NCBI GenBank assembly: GCA_000328965.1
Contig: KB205939.1
Location: forward strand, 3,619,597-3,683,596
DNA length: 64,000 nt
From: Ascocoryne sarcoides NRRL 50072
Taxonomy: Eukaryota > Ascomycota > Leotiomycetes > Helotiales > Gelatinodiscaceae
Direction of reading: 5' to 3'
In this document: positions 10,123-22,449 of the stretch, piece by piece
Layout of the letters: the number at the start of each line of letters is the position of its first letter
Position numbering within the stretch: position 1 is the first letter of the stretch
The notes under the pieces: generated by a model
Databases searched by the model: none
Told to the model about the DNA's origin: nothing
Seen by the model: only the letters and a program-made list of their open reading frames with translations
Program-made: the position numbers and the translations under genes

Positions 10123-13100
10123 TCAATAATCAATCCTCTTCTCCCAAATAGGCATATTCTGGACACTATCCCTCCCTTCCCATACCACCTTGCCTTTCGC
10201 ATCTAACGTCGCATATTCGTCGCTCACTTGCACCCCCCACTCGCTACAAGACTGAATCTCCCTCCGACTAATCCCCATCTCATCCCTCACGATCCACAAA
10301 TGAGGTCTCCGAGTCTTCACGTTCGGATCTAGATACGCTATCTCCTCATCCTCCTCTGCATACCCGTGCAGCGGGTAGTCAGGCACTAGCGTCTTGACGC
10401 TATTGTAGCTTTTGGACTTCCGAGGATCGAAAAACTTACCCAAAGGACCCATTCCTTTGACTTCCGCCCCCTTAAGCTTCTCCCGCATAGGTTCAGAGTG
10501 TGAACTAGCAACTTTACTCGCCTCATCCGTTTTTGTATCGGAATTGGTGAGCATGCTGCCCTCTCTTGTACTCTCCTCCTCCGCCTCCAACAGCAAGCCC
10601 CTCGCCAATGGCATCAATGCTCTTCGCATCAGCACATGATATACGACTGTGCCGCCTAGGAACACGGCCATGAGAACAATAGGGCCAGGCGCTGTGTTAA
10701 TGGCAAAGAGACCGATGAGACAAACTTCGGAAATGTAGACACCAGTCATGAGCTGTTGTAGCGCTTTTGCGTATGCGAGGCCTTTAGTGTCGACTTTGTT
10801 GGTCAAGACGTAGAAGGTATTATACCGTGTTGCGAGGTAGATGAGGAAGAAACCTACGGTAGCAAAGCCTAGAACCAGTGGAGATATAATGGAGTAGGTA
10901 ATCGCTGTTTTTATCTTTAGCTTTTTCCTTTTCATTATCACATCACAGCTTCCATTGTATTTTTTGAGACTGGGTGTCCATCCTGGGAGAAGATAGGTAG
11001 AGGGTAGACAGGGTTGAGAAGAAAAAAGGAGGGCTCATACCAATAATTCCCAAATTTCCAAATTTTGGATACATACTCCCCCAACCTAATCCACCCAACG
11101 TAATAAACCTTTGAAACATCTTCCTTGGGCTCTTATCCAGCCACTTGCCCACCACAGTCAACATCACCAATGCACCAATATTCAGAAGGTCACCTGCGGC
11201 GATCCCTAGCCCTTGTACGATAAAATATGAGATGTAAAAGTTACTCGCTTTAGGCAAGTTCTCGGCGAGAAGGGTAGTAGCGGAACTGGGATCGTCGATG
11301 ATTTGGGTGACGACGGAGGCCGCACCGGAGGCGAAGGTGGTGACGAGGAAGACTTGGACTACTTGAAAGGCCATGTACCAAGATTGGCATTTTAGCTCGA
11401 CGGAGGGGAGGGTTACGAGGCCTGACTTTTTGGCGACCACTGAGGGGTTTCTGTAAGTGTGAACAGGGAGAGGAAGTAGGTATTGACATACATCGACATA
11501 TGATGGGGACTAAAGCCATGAGAACTGAGAGCATAACCGAAGGAAGTAGACCAGTCACAACACCCAGGATAGCACTTGGGATTTTGTTGATGAATGAGAG
11601 GAAGGGCACCACTAATCAAGTCAGCAACCATGCTCCTAGATCAGAGGAACGTCTGGGACACTTACAGTTCGTCAAATAGTTAATATTTGATATGGCACCT
11701 ACAACAGCAACAGGAATCGCCCAAAAGATAATCAATGCAACGATGAACGCAGTGGCGACCAACTTCCTCATCTTCCTCTCCTTGGGCTTGATTCTCAGAT
11801 TTTCCCATACAATCTCGCTCGGGGCCACACTGATAGCCCGAGGATTCATCTCCTGCTCTTTCCACTTGGATATTCTCCTATACGCTGCTTCAGCCGCGAC
11901 CTGGGTGTGGAACTCGACAAACACCGCTGACAACAACTTCCCTTCCGCGAATAGCATATGTGACTTTTGCTCATTTTCTACTTCGGGGATGAGGCGCTTG
12001 AGCTCGATTCGCGACCATTCGATTGTATCTACTTTCTTGCCTACAAGGGGAATTTTGCCTAGTCGGAAAGTAGGACGGTCTTTTTGGCGTAACCATTCTG
12101 CGCCAGGAAGTGCGATTTCGGCGTCCCTTGGTTCAGGGGCGGAAGCAGATTTGCCCGTGTTTTTCTTTTCGGCTTTCAGGCGTCGTTTGTTGGCCGTCTG
12201 GATCAATTTTATTTCTGCGCCTTCGAGTTTCAATGTATCCTTATCACGCTCTTCGACCTTTTCAGTTAAGTCTTTGCAATCTGTGGTAAGCCAGCTACGC
12301 TTCATAGTGCTGCCGAAGAGAGATTGAAGTTTCTCTATGCTTTGGTATTCTTTTGGAACATCGGTGAAGAGAATGGTGCGAGATGACATTTTCGAGGCGT
12401 TGAACGGAGCGATGAGGTAGGCGTGTCGGAGATTGATAAAGTAGATTGTTTCGCGAGTGATGATATACATGACAAAACCTGTAGGTTTAGCGGCTGTGCA
12501 CCTTAGATGGGGGTAAGAACTCACTGAAGAATATCCATCCGAGAAAGACATGTGCGTAATATCTCTTCTTTCCCGCTTTGTTAATGTTTGCAAATGATAG
12601 CATATCGAACTGGGTCTGGCCCCCACCGCCAGTTGCGTTCACGGGGAATAAAATTGGCCACGTAATACAGGCGCCCACAAAACAGATAATGGTAAGCATC
12701 TTCAAGAATCGCAGGTAGAGGTATCCATCAAGCGATTGATGGCTCAGGATGTATTCATCTGGTATACTTCTAAAGGCGCCTAGCCAATTGAATTTTCCCT
12801 CTGGGAGTTCCTCTATCTTTTCCCTGACGAGTATGTCAGCACTACATTGAAACCAGGAGAATTAATTGTCACTTACTCATCATGTAGAGTTTTCAGATAG
12901 GTTCGGGGTCGGTATACACGTTGTTGCTTTGTTCTCATGACCAAAAATATACCAAGAAACAGAGCTGCCAATGCAGCGACCGGAATCAAGGTCGAGAGGA
13001 AACCTGAGACTGAGTTGGACGTCCCTGTACTGGTGTTTGATCCTGCATTGCTGGTAGACTATTTACGTTGTTAGTAAGTGTTTGTCTCTCTACAGATACC

Positions 13101-13158
13101 CACATAAGGTACAAAATGAAGTCAGATAGCTTCCAGGTACAGGCCATTCACTTACCAT
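10123..13158 (-). CDS. CSC1/OSCA-type calcium-permeable stress-gated cation channel (RSN1/DUF221 family)
   Basis: Seven coding exons on the minus strand: 13158-13156 (ATG only), 13058-12877, 12823-12525, 12478-11666, 11611-11492, 11439-11041 and 10904-10123, giving 865 residues. Domain order follows the family: an N-terminal membrane segment (FLSTLIPVAALAALFLGIFL), then YRPRTYL, a second membrane region (FLKMLTIICFVGACITWPILF), a large cytosolic RNA-recognition-like loop (RTILFTDVPKEY onward), and the multi-pass pore domain with FLSFINKIPSAILGVVTGLLP and FQVVQVFLVTTFASGAASVV. The C-terminus is cytosolic. Relatives act as osmo- or mechanosensitive cation channels, or as Rsn1-like proteins in membrane traffic. 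The length matches fungal homologues. The coding sequence begins with an isolated start codon followed by a 97-base intron. Confidence 0.88.
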
Positions 13159-15653
13159 GGCGGTTGATTAACGCAAAGGCGCTGGTGCTCTCTCTAGCTT
13201 TTGCAAAAGAGTAAGGAGTCAAAGTAAAAGTAAAAGAACCAAAACAAAAACTTAGAGGGATTCAAACTAGAGATGTCAAAAGAGGCAACTAATACGAAAG
13301 CATTTGGAGAGAAATGAAGAGCACATGCCAGGTGAAGCTAGTAATCTCAATCTCCACCGAGAACAAGCCACAGTGTGTAATGAAGTTCATGAGGACGTCA
13401 TCCCCACTGTGGCTTGCTGATCTCCTGCAGCAAGAGAGCTTCTGGCCTTTGCTGCGGGGTCAATCAGGCGTGCGAGCCAACAATATTGATACAAATTTGT
13501 ATCTTAGTTTCAAAACAATCAATAAACCCAACAGACAATTCCGGAACTTCTTCGCTCCACTTGCATGGCTTTTGTGATATCGATCTAACATTTGGATAGC
13601 TTCCCTGCGGATGTCTGCTCAGCCGGCATCGAACTTGCTTCCAGTGGTGGCGGTGACGTCAATGGGATATTCCCAAATGAATCTCAGCCACCGTTCCAAT
13701 AGCAGTCAAGTCTGGACGCCTGCTTTGAGACACTACTGGGATGAACCATATCTCTTCTTCTTCGAGGGACTCTGTGCAGGGGATGCTGAAACAAAGCAAA
13801 CAAAGTAAACAAAAGAACGTCTGAAAACTTTTCTAGCTGCATAAACAAAGGGATGTTGAAGTTGATGTTGAGCTACTGTTGGGTCTGAGGGATGGGAGGA
13901 TTGAGAAGGAGTTGGAGGTTGATCCTTGCGCCTCGGCTACTGAAAACATAACAAGTTCACGTGACATAAGCTCTGAAGCTCTTTCTTTTCCATCCGACTT
14001 AAAGGGGTTGTAGAGACAACCCCGTAAGCGGAATAACTTTTAACTTTACTAATGTCACGAAGTTACCCTTGCTTGAAGTTACAAGAATGGATTATTTATT
14101 ATCGACCCTTTCTTTCGCCTCCTTTTTTAGCTTTAAAATTCTACTATCTTAACTTTAATTCGTTTTAGGGTTTATTAACTATAAACTAACATATAATCCA
14201 ACGCGATTATCGAAGGTTTAATTCCAGCTAAATTCCATATTCTCGCTATCAGAGGCATCTTACGAAAGCAACCGTGAAGTAAGTTAGCTTAAGTTTCAAG
14301 CAACAAGCAGTTGTATGAGACGTAAGCTCGCTGCACTAGTATAATTATAAAATCCGTTTTGTATTAACACTTGACAATAAGCTATTATTTATACCTTCTC
14401 TTCAAAGAAATGAAGTCCGAATCCTTCTGTTGAAAATGCTTTCCCTAGCAATGATTTGAGTATCATGCCTAGTATTCTATTCTTTTACCTCATGCTTTAA
14501 TAACTTTGTAACTATTGTCTTCGACGAGTTGCTCGTAGTTATACATGAAGCCTCCGAGAGCTACATAAGTCGAGTCGAAAAGAGGCTCCCTAAGTCTAAT
14601 TCCAACGTTTTATAGCATAATAGAAGCTTCAGAAGGCAGATAGGAAGAGGATGACATAGCAAAGAAGTAAAAATAGCTCATGGAGAGGAGTTGGGAGGGT
14701 ATGATCATGAGATTAAAGTTTGAGACGCCAGGCTTCTTTAGAATGGCAGTTGCGAAGGCCTCCAAAAGAAATACACGTGTTATCCCTTGCATTTCGCGCA
14801 CCATCTGCCTCCTATTCGATCGGCACCAGCGAGTATCTCAGACCCAAGCTCGATTTGAGATGCAATCTCCTAACCTTCGTGAAATCTCGGTAGGAGGTAC
14901 CACGGGGGAAAGCATGAATAAACAGCAAGACGAACAAAAAGCTCGTGGGGAGTATATGAGGGAACTGTCCCCACCAAGTAATCCTTAATGAAATCATTGA
15001 CGAGTACGAACGAACAGACAAAGGTAATATAGTTCTCATCTCATAATTTCACAATCTTTACATTCCAAGGACCTGTTGAATTAACAATACTGCTAGAATT
15101 CGAAGAGCGTGCAAAGTCATTAAAGGCTCAGATATCTGGGGCTCAAAGAGATCAGGTGTCTATGAAGAGAACTGGATGGATTTATGAGTGTCACTTAAGC
15201 AATTGGGGTTAGAAATGGTAACTAGGAACGACAGTATAGAAAAAATGTGATAATTGGAAGGATGGCAAAGCCGTATTGTCGTGGACTAGGCCTGGTGGTT
15301 CCTTGTTTTAGCGAGCATTAGACCAATCGAACCTAGTTTGCAATCGTCTGCATCAACCGCTAGTCATAAATACATGCTGTATCTGATTATACAATGTAAG
15401 AGGTACTCTTAAGCCTGAATAACGTTATACAATTACGGCCGATGCTCAAATTCTCAACCAAAACCACCTCTGTAATAAGTAGCACGGAGCTCAAACGATT
15501 GTATTGACATTTTGCTACATTATTAAGGATTAAGGTTGCAGATAGTGTTTCTAGAGCAACATTCGCCGACTACAAACGAGTGCATAGTACAAAGAAAACT
15601 GTCTATTACTACATTAATCCAACTTTTTTTAAGAACCGTACGGATGAATCTCA
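13159..15653. other. intergenic, AT-rich, no supported gene
   Basis: 2.5 kb. It holds a perfect 8-base-stem inverted repeat at 14004-14023 and AT-rich DNA from about 14040 to 15650. Open frames around 14610-15040 on both strands are short and show no recognised domain; they could be remnants of a decayed gene. No terminal repeats of a transposon could be paired by eye. Confidence 0.4.
14004..14023. repeat. perfect inverted repeat (8-base stem, 4-base loop)
   Basis: GGGGTTGT, the loop AGAG, then ACAACCCC. It is not followed by a T-run and lies far from any gene end. It may be a transposon relic or chance. Confidence 0.5.
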
Positions 15654-16993
15654 TCATGCTGGAGGAAACAGATCTAGGCCCTCGACTGTTAACTTGAAAG
15701 CATCATTCCTATGAAAGGTTAGTATATGAAAACCAACGAAGTTTATTCAAGCATACCTCGAATAGCTTCCTGCAACATCAATGTCCAGCCTTCCTCTCAA
15801 ACAATCATCGAAATCCACATCGGCAACCAACAAGCCACCCTGCTCCTCCCATAACGGACCACAAAGCACATCTCCCAACGGCCCAACAATACAAGACCCT
15901 CCTCTTGATACGTACTCATTCACATCCGGCTTCGACTGCACCTTTTCCCGCGGTTTCGTCCATCCACTCTCTACCTCCGGTGCAGGTGCTGCACTCAGAC
16001 CCGGCGTTTCCGGGAGCACAATCTCATTCCCATCCTCAAGAATCGTCGTCGACCTCCTTCTCAACTTTAACGGGGAGGGTGCCCGCCCATTTACCTCCGT
16101 CGGCCTCGTCCCCCCAATACTACTCCCCACGGCCTCCTCATCGCCCGCAATCCAGGTAGGCAGGTCCCCCTTGGTAACACACTGGTTCGCAGTCAACACC
16201 ACACATCTCCCCTCATACGCCACCGTCCTCATCAAGCCCAACCACGAGTCCCTCGCATCTGCCGTCGGCGCACAATACAAGTTCACATTCTGAGAATATA
16301 AGCTCTGCCTCAGCAACGGCATATAATTCTCCCAACATATCGCCGCCGCCAGCGTCAAATTCACGCCTCTAATCTTCGTCGTCACAGCTCGTAACGTAGA
16401 CGGTTGTCCCTGACCCCAGATCAATCTCTCGCTACCTGTCTGGCGCGCCAACAACCAAATCAGCATTATGTATTAGATATACGCCATCCAACGCAAAATA
16501 AGCGCAGAAGAGACCACGAAAAACTCACAGGCATGACCTTCCTTCTCTTCCCTACTACTCCCCTCTCCGGCTCCACATACACAACACCGCAATACAACGT
16601 CCCGCCCGCCCTCTCAATCAACCCCACCACGAGAAACACCCCCGTCTCCCTCGCCACCCTCTCCAGCTCCTCTCTCGTCCCATCCCCCCTCACCTTCCCC
16701 TCCTCAATCGTCCTCCCCACCCACCTCCGATCCCCCTCCGGCGTATCCCCCAGATCCACCGCATCTTTAAAATACCTCAGATATTGCTCCCTCCCCTCGG
16801 CCGTCCTCGACCCCACCACCGCCCCGAACGACGCACCCCGCGGATAACCCCCCAGATACGCCTCGGGAAACAACACCAGATCGACGCCCTTGTCCTGGGC
16901 CTTCTTCGCGACGGCTTCGAGTTCGGAGAGCGTCTGCGGGAGCGTCGCGAGGGTGTGCGATTGGGAGACGGCGAGGCGGAGGGTTTGCGACAT
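15654..16993 (-). CDS. nitrilase / cyanide hydratase family enzyme
   Basis: Three exons on the minus strand: 16993-16529, 16439-15757 and 15708-15654, giving 400 residues. The small last exon is needed; without it the frame ends prematurely inside GSYSR, and with it the chain continues to NDAFKLTVEGLDLF, the usual family C-terminus. The Glu-Lys-Cys triad is visible as Glu44 in LFPEAYLGGYPRG, Lys152 in KRRKVMPTGSERLIWGQG, and Cys190 in AAAICWENYMPLLRQ. Relatives hydrolyse nitriles to acids or amides. The substrate cannot be read from the sequence. Between TANQCV and the conserved SRGGSCIV there is an unusual insertion of about 70 residues, Pro/Ser/charge-rich, in an otherwise standard chain. 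Confidence 0.9.
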
Positions 16994-17598
16994 TGTGGAT
17001 GCGTTGGGTGTGTTTGTGCTTGATGGAGGGTTTGTAGGGGATTTAGGAGGTCAATGGCTTGGGATGGAGGGGCGAGATGGGTTTTATGTTGGAGTGACGT
17101 TGGATGGAGTGGGGGTTGGTGGAGTGAGCGGGGCATTGCGCGATAACGGGGGTGTCGATGCCAATACGTGGGAGTAGCGTGGTGAGTACGTAACTGTTCG
17201 TTTCTTAGGTAATTTGATGCTGAATTTGTTTTGGGGATTTATTTCGTATTTTCGTTGGTGCTGGTGTTTCCTTTGTTGTGCTGTGGTATAAGTTTGGTAG
17301 CGTTTTGCTGATACGTGATTCCTGTTGTATTGCAAACGTGACACTTGTCAAATTTGCTTGCTAGACTTACCAAGTGGTTATAGATGATACCAGACTACCA
17401 CTTCTTGGCTCTTGTATTCATCATTGTCAATTATCAGCTCTGTATAGGAGTATCTTATAATCTCACGTATATCTTCTTTCTAAAGCAGTTGTTGTCAAGA
17501 GCAACGGAATTTCCTCAACTCAAAACCATTCATTCATCTTTTTTGAATTGACCAAACCCTTCTCTTCTCAAGCCCGAATCCTCCCTCCATCTCTGCTA
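16994..17598. other. intergenic upstream of the nitrilase gene
   Basis: About 600 bases between the nitrilase start and the 3' end of the next minus-strand gene. It contains a G-rich, T-poor block (17020-17150) and then AT-rich sequence. The nitrilase promoter should lie here; no defined element is visible. Confidence 0.45.
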
Positions 17599-18121
17599 TT
17601 ACTTCGCAGTTCCCTCTCCACTATGACACACGACCTCCCAATTAACCCCAACAACCGGATCCCTCACAAATGCAGCATAATATCCCTTATGGTAAGGTCT
17701 CAACCCCGGGGCTCCATTATCAACTCCCCCCACCTTGAGTGCCGCCTCATGGAACAGTTTGACCTTATTGCCATCTGTTTGGAGCCCTGTTAGCCCTCGA
17801 TTCAAATAACTGTAAGCTGCAAGGGAGATGCAGATTGTACCCAGGCAAAACCACGCAGGAGCAAAAGACAGACTTACCCTTCACGGTAAAAGCATAATGG
17901 GCTTTCTTCAACATCTTAATCTGTACCTCCTCGTTCTCATCCGCCGCATCATCAAGGCAATTCAACCAGAAGAACGGCGTAATGTCACCAAGGCCCACCG
18001 CCGTGGGGATCGGTCGTGTCATCTCTCTGATGCCAATGGGTCCGAGTGCTGTAGTGAGGAACGTGATCAAAGGATCTAGTTTGGATCGAGGGATCGTGAG
18101 GGAAGCATGATCGAAAGGCAT
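17599..18121 (-). CDS. small glyoxalase/VOC-superfamily protein
   Basis: Two exons on the minus strand, 18121-17878 and 17816-17599, give 153 residues. The chain starts MPFDHASLTIPRS, with the His5 expected for the first metal ligand of the vicinal-oxygen-chelate fold. A DITPFFWLN strand follows, then KKAHYAFTVKG, the intron, FHEAALKVGGVDNGAPGLR, and the ending YYAAFVRDPVVGVNWEVVCH. The second half matches the pattern in which the strand after DPxGNxxE carries the last ligand; here it reads DPVVGVNWEV. Single-module fungal VOC proteins of this length have varied or unknown substrates: dioxygenase-like, lactoylglutathione-lyase-like or fosfomycin-resistance-like. The intron is 61 bases. A TATA-like box lies about 103 bases upstream. 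Confidence 0.82.
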
Positions 18122-20230
18122 CTTGGATCTTGGTATATGTTTAATTGTTTGATATGTTTGGTATGTTGTACTTATGAAAAGCCGATGTATGGATTTGACA
18201 TGTTGAGAAGAGATCTAGTCTCTTTTATAGCCATTGCTAGAGAGAACTATAGCTCTCGACCCCGCAAGGAGGGGCTCAACACGAACGCGTCTCGGTGGAA
18301 GAGTCATGCGGGGATGGGCTTGGCATAAGCACCAAGTCTAGTGACAGCGTGTTAAATTCCAATCTAACTTCCAGACCCCCATGTTGATACTACTCCTGTG
18401 CTTGAGGAATACAAGTAACGCCCATCCATCGCTTATATCCGAGTATGACTCCTCGACTTGTTTATCATGCGCTTCCTATTGCTATGCATATTAAAGTTAC
18501 GCATCCATCGGGCATTATAATTCCGGCACCCGAATCGGAGCTCGGAACGGCTGGCCAATCAATCACCATAAATCCAAAGAAGTATATTTACTCTCTCTTA
18601 CTACGTACCTGTCAACGAAGAATCAGGGTCTTCTTGCTATAGATCTGGAGATGACGTGGAATTGTAGGCCCTAGGCTGCCATTTCACCTACCTACCTAGT
18701 AATTCACATCCACAGTTAGGTTGAATAGTAGTGAAGAGCGGGAGGGGTTATATCGATTAAGTCAAACAAATCCCAAAGCTGACAATTAGATATCTGGATT
18801 AATATATAATACCCCTCAGATGAAGTGATAACCTATCCATACACCTAAATGCCGACGTGGTGGTGACTGAGGACGGATATACGGAGCCTTGACAATCTCT
18901 CCATCCGGCAACGGTCCCGCGGAATCCATGCCGAGAGGCTGTTCGGCACGGCTTTGTGTATCCGGCAAAATCGCGATGTGCAACAAATCTCTCTGTGCAA
19001 TTGATGCTAGAAGTAGCATTTGTGCCGTATATGCCGTTGAATGAGAGGCGGCTTATATACTCTTGATAGACTTAATGGTTGGTGAAATGTATATGGGGAA
19101 GCCTGGATACTAGACGAGTGTTTTATGCTGGCTCGTGCTTGTGTATATATCAGTCTGACTTATATATACTGTATCTACAAGCTTTCAAGGTAAAAGGACT
19201 AGTTATCAACATTGATTAAAACATGCAAGAACCTTCGATAAACTAATTAGTAAGTGTAAACTATGACTTACGGTTCAAAAAGCTTCTGATCTCCTCTTAG
19301 GGTTACATCCTTAACTATGATTTTTAGTAACAAATTAATAATGTGTATACAGGCCCATACGAACAAGTATCTTGAGAGGAAGCTGTATATGCCATTTTCT
19401 AAACACACAACAGAACTTTCACATCCTTCACCTCTTTAATCCATATTTACCCCTCTTCACTTACCACCTAAATCCTTCATATACATCCCCCTTTCATTTA
19501 CACACAGCAACTATCATTTTAAACACACCTATTCTATTTCGCCTCTCTTCTATTAAACAATCCCCCCCAACCATCCTATACCTCAACCTCACCCCTTATG
19601 CACAAAATACCACCCCACTAGTTAAAAACGCAATCCCTATAAATACCCCTCTCGAGCCGTTTCGATAAAACAAGTTGTAGGAAATATTCCATTCAGCGGG
19701 ATAAATCAATACCTTTTAAACGAGTGGTAAAAGGTGGGGTTGGGCGAATGGGTGGAGCAGTTATCTATACAGGTGGGAGGTTGGGAGTTGAATAGTAGAT
19801 TATGAGGGGGAGAGAGAGGGGGGGATATAGTTTGGATTGGTGAAGGTTAATAGATTAGCTATAGTGAGTGAGAAAGGGAGTGTTTTTGTCAAGGATTGTG
19901 CTGTTCTCGGTTGGACAGAACGAGTTTCAAAATTACGGTGGGAGGCTAGGAGGCTTAACGGGATTCAAGTCTGGCTTCTAGAGCTGGTGTGATTATCTGA
20001 CTTAGCTATGATACTGTACTAAATTAAACATCCTGTCCAAGAGTATGTCTTGCCAGGCTTTATTTTGCCATAAGCGCTCCCTCCCTCTTCAATCCGGGTT
20101 TTATACAAGCACCCTCCACCCTTGCCTCATACATTGACGAGTCCTTCACCACAGTAACTACAACACTCATCCTTCACCACCAGCACCCACCCATCTGAAC
20201 CCCACATTGAATCCCCAACACGCTCCCATC
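18122..20230. other. intergenic, no supported gene
   Basis: 2.1 kb, mostly AT-rich, with pyrimidine-rich stretches (19380-19660) that give Pro/Thr-rich chance frames. The first 150 bases are promoter for the minus-strand VOC gene. Nothing else was recognised. Confidence 0.45.
18224..18229 (-). promoter_or_regulatory. TATA-like box of the VOC gene
   Basis: On the minus strand TATAAA (in context CTATAAAAGAGA) lies about 103 bases upstream of the ATG at 18121, a normal distance for a core promoter with a short 5' leader. Confidence 0.45.
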
Positions 20231-21040
20231 CTAACTCTCCTCCTCCTCCTCCCTCCCCCCAACAACCCTCACCGCACCCCCCTTCCCCTCCCCACCCCAC
20301 CGATCAAACAAAAACCCATGAACCTTCAACCCCCTCTCCTGCATCGCCTTCTTCACCCCCGGCTGCTCCTTCAACCAATTAACCTCCTCCAAGACATGGA
20401 TCTGCTCCAACTTCCTCTCGATCTCCTCCTCGGAAAGTGGGGGTGTATTTGGCAAGAGGGATGACTGGAGTCGCTGCAACCGGTCCGTTCGCAGTTGGTG
20501 CAGATGCGTGATCTTGCCTTGCCAATCCGAGTCGTGTGCATGGTATGTGGAGGAGTTGAAGTTGGGAGGGGTGAGGAGGGAGCAGGCGTAGTGGCCGCAG
20601 ATTACTATATGGTCGACCTACGTATCTGTCAGCATCTCACTCAAACTTCCCGATCTCTTTCTCTCGTTTTCCCATTCCACCGCCCCGAAGCTAGAAACGA
20701 AACCAAATAATATGGAAAGCAGTAGCAGGATGAGAAACTCGGAGGCGGATATGGGGTTGGAGATAATGTGAAAACTTACTTTTAGCATCTCAAGCGCCCA
20801 TTCTATTGCGCTGCCAGAGCTGAGATCCCCGTTGCTAACGACATTACCGAGGTTACGGTGCACGAAGATGTCCTCGCGGGGGATAGCCAGCACGTCTGTT
20901 TCGGAGACCAGACTATCGCTACAGCCTATCCAGAGGAGTTTGGCGTGGCCAGCGTCGTGGCGGGATATAAACTTAGGATGGACGGGAACCGTATGGTAGA
21001 TTGGGAAGGGGGCCATTGCGCCGTTTGTCTTTGGCGCCAT
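20231..21040 (-). CDS. beta-carbonic anhydrase-like protein with altered catalytic dyad
   Basis: Two exons on the minus strand, 21040-20780 and 20617-20231, give 215 residues. Zinc ligands expected for beta-carbonic anhydrases are present: Cys40 in WIGCSDS and the His96/Cys99 pair in VICGHYAC. HRNLGNVVSNGDLSS matches the conserved core. The usual CxDxR signature reads C-S-D-S-L: residue 44 is leucine (codon CTG at 20909-20911), so the Arg partner of Asp42 is missing. The C-terminal half ends in a polyglutamate tail. Active relatives interconvert CO2 and bicarbonate. With zinc ligands kept and the dyad broken, activity may be reduced or changed. Most of the family keeps this arginine, though I recall similar fungal paralogues that lack it. 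Confidence 0.82.
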
Positions 21041-22449
21041 GGTTGGCGGGATGGATGTAGAGAGGTCGAGGATGGGGGTTGGAGGTTCTGAGGAGTGGGT
21101 TGGAACGAGGCTTAAATTGTATGCGAAAACTCAATTGGATGACAGGCTTTAAGACTCGACGACGCTGGCCGTGAAGAAAAGTAAGGGAAAGCTTGAAGGG
21201 TTCCTCTGAGACCACGATGCTGGAAGATGACTATCAAAAGCCGCGGCACACTATGGTCAACAGTTCCTCGGGTCAGGAATGCGAAAAGAAGCGCCCGCTT
21301 CGGACTCCAGAAGTCAGGCCATTCTTATTCGAGGCGCCTCCTCCCAGATGGAAGTTCCTGGAAGTTCCTTGGACTTTTCAACATATTCGTATCGAACTCT
21401 CCATGGTATCGAGGATCAGTGCAGTTGGCTGTCTGGCTCCGACGCAAAAAAAACCATGTGGTAGTTGGGATTGTCCCTGTGGGGCGGCGGGAAGCGGGGT
21501 TTCGAGGCTGAAATAGGGAGGGGGCGCTTGCATGATGCTGAGCTATTGGAGGGATTTTATGGATGATGAGCAGGGGCATATTAGCACTGGGAAATGGGGA
21601 AGAACTGCGGATTCTGTTGATGGTGGTTTGGGATGGTTAGGTTCTGGGTGGGAGCTATATCTGTCAACTGTTTGCTGTCGAAAGAGATGGATGAAGAGGA
21701 TATCAAGCTTAAACGAAGAATTACAAAACAGTTGGAAATGCTCTCGGATAAGCCAAGAGTTCGGATTCGAAATCCTCCGTCTAACTGGATGCCTAGAACA
21801 TTGAACCATACAGTCTCTTATAAGATCGATCTCTCATAAGAGTCATCTAAACTGCTTGATCCTTGAAATGAAAAGAAATTGAACGAAACGCTTTAAACAA
21901 GAAGTCCAAACAAAATTTCCATTTACCGACCCAAATTAAAAGGTCTTACCTATCATGAAATAGTCTTCTAGACCTTGAGTTGTCGTGTGGGTTGAGAAAG
22001 AGCGTATGAAGAAAGCTCTCGGTTACTGTTTAGTCAAAGAGACAATATAGCTCATCGAGGTGCTACATATGGTTACCGTGAACACAGAAGAGTAAGACAA
22101 AGTAGAAATTTTCCGACTTGAAGCCCAATGAACATTTTCAGAAGGTTAGATGGTTAAGTGAATAAGTGGCCGAAGAAGACTATTAAGAGACCTTTTGCTG
22201 AATTTCAAAATAAGCTAGAACCATAACAGCACAAATAATTCGCAATGAAGAGTTGCTAGCACTAATTGAAATGAAAACGGCACGGGAAATCAATAGAACA
22301 CTCACAAGTATCAAGACACAAACAGGTTGCTCTAGGAGCTTCATTACAATGGTATGTCTATTAACAAACCGTCGCCACAGACAAGGAAATCTTTCTTGTC
22401 CGATCTACCGCTGAAAAACAGTCCATCTAAAACCATCACTGGTACGACC
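21041..22449. other. intergenic, no supported gene
   Basis: 1.4 kb between the start of the carbonic-anhydrase-like gene and the 3' end of the short-chain dehydrogenase gene. Frames on both strands in 21190-21840 overlap one another and contain no recognised motif. AT-rich from 21840 onward. Confidence 0.4.

Noticed and set aside
11692..12327. 211-codon plus-strand ORF in the channel gene
   Set aside because: Antisense to the conserved cytosolic domain of the channel.
14610..15039. Overlapping frames on both strands, some hydrophobic
   Set aside because: Short, no domain, in AT-rich DNA; at most a decayed gene remnant.
15781..16293. 170-codon plus-strand ORF inside the nitrilase gene
   Set aside because: It is antisense to a well-supported enzyme; Pro/Ser-rich composition is what the complement of its codons would give.
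19372..19668. 98-codon Pro/Thr-rich plus-strand frame
   Set aside because: Generated by a pyrimidine-rich stretch; no signal of coding.
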